Shown: one piece after another, positions 5,900 through 7,443 of the stretch
Numbering within the stretch: the stretch's first letter is position 1
Layout: every line of letters begins with the position of its first letter
DNA from: Burkholderiales bacterium
GTDB lineage: Bacteria; Pseudomonadota; Gammaproteobacteria; Burkholderiales; Usitatibacteraceae
DNA length: 7,443 bases
Direction of reading: 5' to 3'
NCBI GenBank assembly: GCA_014378085.1
Contig: JACMOJ010000295.1
Span: 1-7,443, forward strand
Translations under genes and position numbers: made by a program
Notes under the pieces: generated by a model
Told to the model about the DNA's origin: nothing
Databases searched by the model: none
Seen by the model: only the letters and a program-made list of their open reading frames with translations

Positions 5900-7105
5900 A
5901 TGAATCAGAAGTTGCGTTTTGGCGTTAATTACGTCCCGTCGAAGAACTGGTGGTACTCGTGGATGGATTGGGACGCCAGTTCCATCCGCGAAGATTTGCA
6001 GGCAATCGCTTCACTGGGCATGGATCACATTCGCATTCAGTGTTTGTGGCCTGTCTTTCAGCCCAACGCAAGCTACGTCAGCGAAGCGGCGCTTGATCGC
6101 TTGCACGAATTGCTCGATTTAGCCGATGAGGCGAAGCTGGATGTCGAGGTCACGGTTCTCGATGGTTGGCTCAGCGGTTTTGTGTTCAATCCTTCCTGGA
6201 AAGGCAACCGCAATATGTTCGCCGACAGCGAGGTGATCGCTGCCGAAGTTTTGCTTTACCGCACGATTGCACAGCGTATGGCCAAGCACCCGCGCTTTAT
6301 GGGTTTCGATCTGGGCAACGAGCTGGGCGTGATGGTGCAGTTCGACAACGAAGCGGAACCGGAGATTTGCGATGCGTGGAGCACCGATATGCTCGCGTTG
6401 TGCGAAGAGCTCGCGCCCGGCAAGTTTCATGTGAGCGGTACCGATCATCGACATTGGTTTGGAACAACCGGCTTTTCGCGGCCACATATTTCGACAGCCG
6501 GCGGCGTGACTTCGCTTCACACCTGGGTCGAGTTTACGGGCGCACTGAAACATTACGGGCCGCTGGACATCGGCTCGCTTCATCTCGGCGAGTACTCGAT
6601 TGAATTGGCGAAGGCTTATCACACCGATTTGAACCGTCCCGTATGGCTCCAGGAATTCGGCGCTTCGGCGGAATGGATGCCCAGAGAAGTTATTCCGACT
6701 TTCGCTGAAGCCACGATTCGTAACTCGGCGACGTGCGACAATCTGTGGGGCTTTACCTGGTGGTGCTCGCACGACATCAATAAGAAGTTTGCCGAGTTTC
6801 TTCCGCTCGAATACGATTTGGGTTTGTTCGATTCGCACAATAACGTCAAGCCCACCGGAGAAGTACTCGCAGGAATTATCCGCGAGCTTCGCGCGCAGAC
6901 GCCCGCCACCATCAAGCGTCCGCAAGCTCTGGTTTGCCGTGAAGAAGAGTTCGTTACGGTTGAGGGCGAGGAAACGGCGTGGGGGTTTGGCAAGCGTTAC
7001 ATGGACGCCATCGCGCAAGGCATTCGTCCTGCCGTGGTGTTGGAAAGCCGTGCTCACGACACCGATTATTTGAAGTCGCGCGGTATCGAAGAACTGATTT
7101 CCTAA
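5900..7105 (+). CDS. Cytoplasmic GH5-like (clan GH-A) glycoside hydrolase
   Basis: This 401-aa TIM-barrel glycosidase uses the retaining mechanism. Motifs in order from ATG 5900: FGVNYVPSKNWW at the start (strand 1), HIRI at 43-46 (Arg45, conserved in GH-A), FDLGNE with acid/base Glu141 after Asn140, LHTW at 206-209, WLQEFG at 249-254 with nucleophile Glu252, and FTWW at 285-288 closing the substrate site. All catalytic residues are present. After ~330 comes a tail (FGKRYMD...RPAVVLESRA) outside the barrel. There is no signal peptide, so it should act on imported oligosaccharides or glycosides; beta-mannosidase, beta-glucosidase or beta-galactosidase type activity is possible but not decidable here. 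ATG 5900 is preferred to the in-frame TTG 5882; GGA at 5884-5886 is its nearest weak RBS. The aldo/keto reductase gene follows 78 bp downstream. Confidence 0.9.
   Translation: MNQKLRFGVNYVPSKNWWYSWMDWDASSIREDLQAIASLGMDHIRIQCLWPVFQPNASYVSEAALDRLHELLDLADEAKLDVEVTVLDGWLSGFVFNPSWKGNRNMFADSEVIAAEVLLYRTIAQRMAKHPRFMGFDLGNELGVMVQFDNEAEPEICDAWSTDMLALCEELAPGKFHVSGTDHRHWFGTTGFSRPHISTAGGVTSLHTWVEFTGALKHYGPLDIGSLHLGEYSIELAKAYHTDLNRPVWLQEFGASAEWMPREVIPTFAEATIRNSATCDNLWGFTWWCSHDINKKFAEFLPLEYDLGLFDSHNNVKPTGEVLAGIIRELRAQTPATIKRPQALVCREEEFVTVEGEETAWGFGKRYMDAIAQGIRPAVVLESRAHDTDYLKSRGIEELIS
6589..6598. repeat. Palindromic repeat core CGAGTACTCG, copy 4 (inside glycosidase gene)
   Basis: The 10-bp core is perfect; the outer pair is G/A, so the 12-mer symmetry is lost, though the right flank (CGATT) matches copy 1. 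It is read GAG TAC TCG (Glu-Tyr-Ser, residues 231-233), a different codon phase from copy 3. A weaker 8-of-10 match, GAAGTACTCG, lies at 6860-6869. Confidence 0.75.
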
Positions 7106-7119
7106 ATCGAGTACTCGAT
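7106..7119. repeat. Palindromic repeat ATCGAGTACTCGAT, copy 5
   Basis: A perfect 14-bp palindrome begins directly after the glycosidase stop codon (TAA 7103-7105); its 12-bp centre is 7107-7118. It fills the start of the gap before the aldo/keto reductase gene, where it could bind a regulator or act at the RNA level. Its position just after a stop codon repeats that of copy 1. Confidence 0.85.
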
Positions 7120-7183
7120 GAGCTGCAAGTCGAAACACCGAATGGTTCAAGACCAAAACCCAAATAAAATTAAGCGGGTCATT

Positions 7184-7443
7184 ATGAAAGAACAGCAAAC
7201 CGAGCCTGTCACCGCTGCAGATCGTCCGTTGGAAGTGACGCCCAACAACATGAAATACGGGGCGATTGAAGGCGTTGAAAAGCCCATTTCGCGCATTATT
7301 TGCGGAACTCACACTTTTTATACGCTGCCCGACGCTTCCGTTGTCTATGACCCGTTTTTCGAGATGGGCGGCAATTGCTTTGATACCTCGCACGTATACG
7401 GCGGTAGCGTTTGCGAACGTATCTTGGCACAGTGGATTCACGA
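7184..7443 (+). CDS. Aldo/keto reductase family protein, N-terminal part (3' end outside window)
   Basis: The frame is open to the right edge: 86 codons plus two bases. The signature FDTSHVYGGSVCERIL is at residues 66-81. Asp67 and Tyr72 have the five-residue spacing of the catalytic Asp and the proton-donor Tyr of aldo/keto reductases, and the preceding ISRIICGTHTF is the usual first strand. These NAD(P)H-dependent TIM-barrel enzymes interconvert sugar aldehydes or ketones and alcohols. The catalytic Lys and His lie beyond the window. In-frame ATGs also occur at 7118 and 7142; 7184 is chosen because a weak Shine-Dalgarno-like AGCGGG (7173-7178) precedes it and the upstream residues look noncoding. 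It is 78 bp after the glycosidase gene, in the same frame, and probably in its operon. No signal peptide; cytoplasmic. Confidence 0.85.
   Translation, partial: MKEQQTEPVTAADRPLEVTPNNMKYGAIEGVEKPISRIICGTHTFYTLPDASVVYDPFFEMGGNCFDTSHVYGGSVCERILAQWIH

Noticed and set aside
6119..7441. 440-codon open frame on the - strand opposite the glycosidase and reductase
   Set aside because: It lies exactly antisense to two genes with intact catalytic motifs, and its translation shows no domain, only the Arg/His/Leu-rich look of reversed coding sequence.

Overview
The window carries four recognisable protein genes and one weak small ORF, all on the + strand, from a bacterium of moderate GC content. The organism is probably an environmental polysaccharide degrader. 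The evidence is a very long lipoprotein with an FlgD-like Ig fold, NHL-type propeller repeats and carbohydrate-binding-like modules, a discoidin-type domain on the gene before it, and a clan GH-A glycosidase and an aldo/keto reductase after it. Such combinations are typical of Armatimonadota/Abditibacteriota, Verrucomicrobiota and Planctomycetota. I cannot choose among them without a database search. There is no tRNA, rRNA, CRISPR array, transposase or integrase.

Layout. 1-450 is the C-terminal end of a gene entering from the left (F5/8 type C, galactose-binding-like domain). 451-759 holds a 12-bp palindrome, a perfect 19-bp-stem hairpin and a doubtful 66-aa ORF that meets the next gene in a 4-base ATGA overlap. 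760-1644 is an inosine/uridine-type nucleoside hydrolase. 1645-2031 is a 387-bp gap with a second palindrome, hairpins and a possible short upstream ORF. 2032-5778 is a 1248-aa predicted lipoprotein. 5900-7105 is a signal-less (cytoplasmic) GH5-like glycosidase with both catalytic glutamates. 7184-7443 is the start of an aldo/keto reductase running off the right edge.

Working together (inference). The lipoprotein may bind glycans at the cell surface. The cytoplasmic glycosidase, nucleoside hydrolase and aldo/keto reductase would handle imported glycosides, ribosides and the released sugars or polyols. The glycosidase and reductase genes are 78 bp apart on one strand and may be co-transcribed.

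The most unusual signal belongs to no gene. The palindrome CGAGTACTCG occurs five times in 7.4 kb, four times as the 12-mer TCGAGTACTCGA. Three copies are intergenic, two of them just after a stop codon. Two are inside genes, read in different codon phases, so the selection or copying acts on the DNA and not on a peptide. It is either a local operator set for a sugar regulon or a genome-wide HIP1-like repeat.
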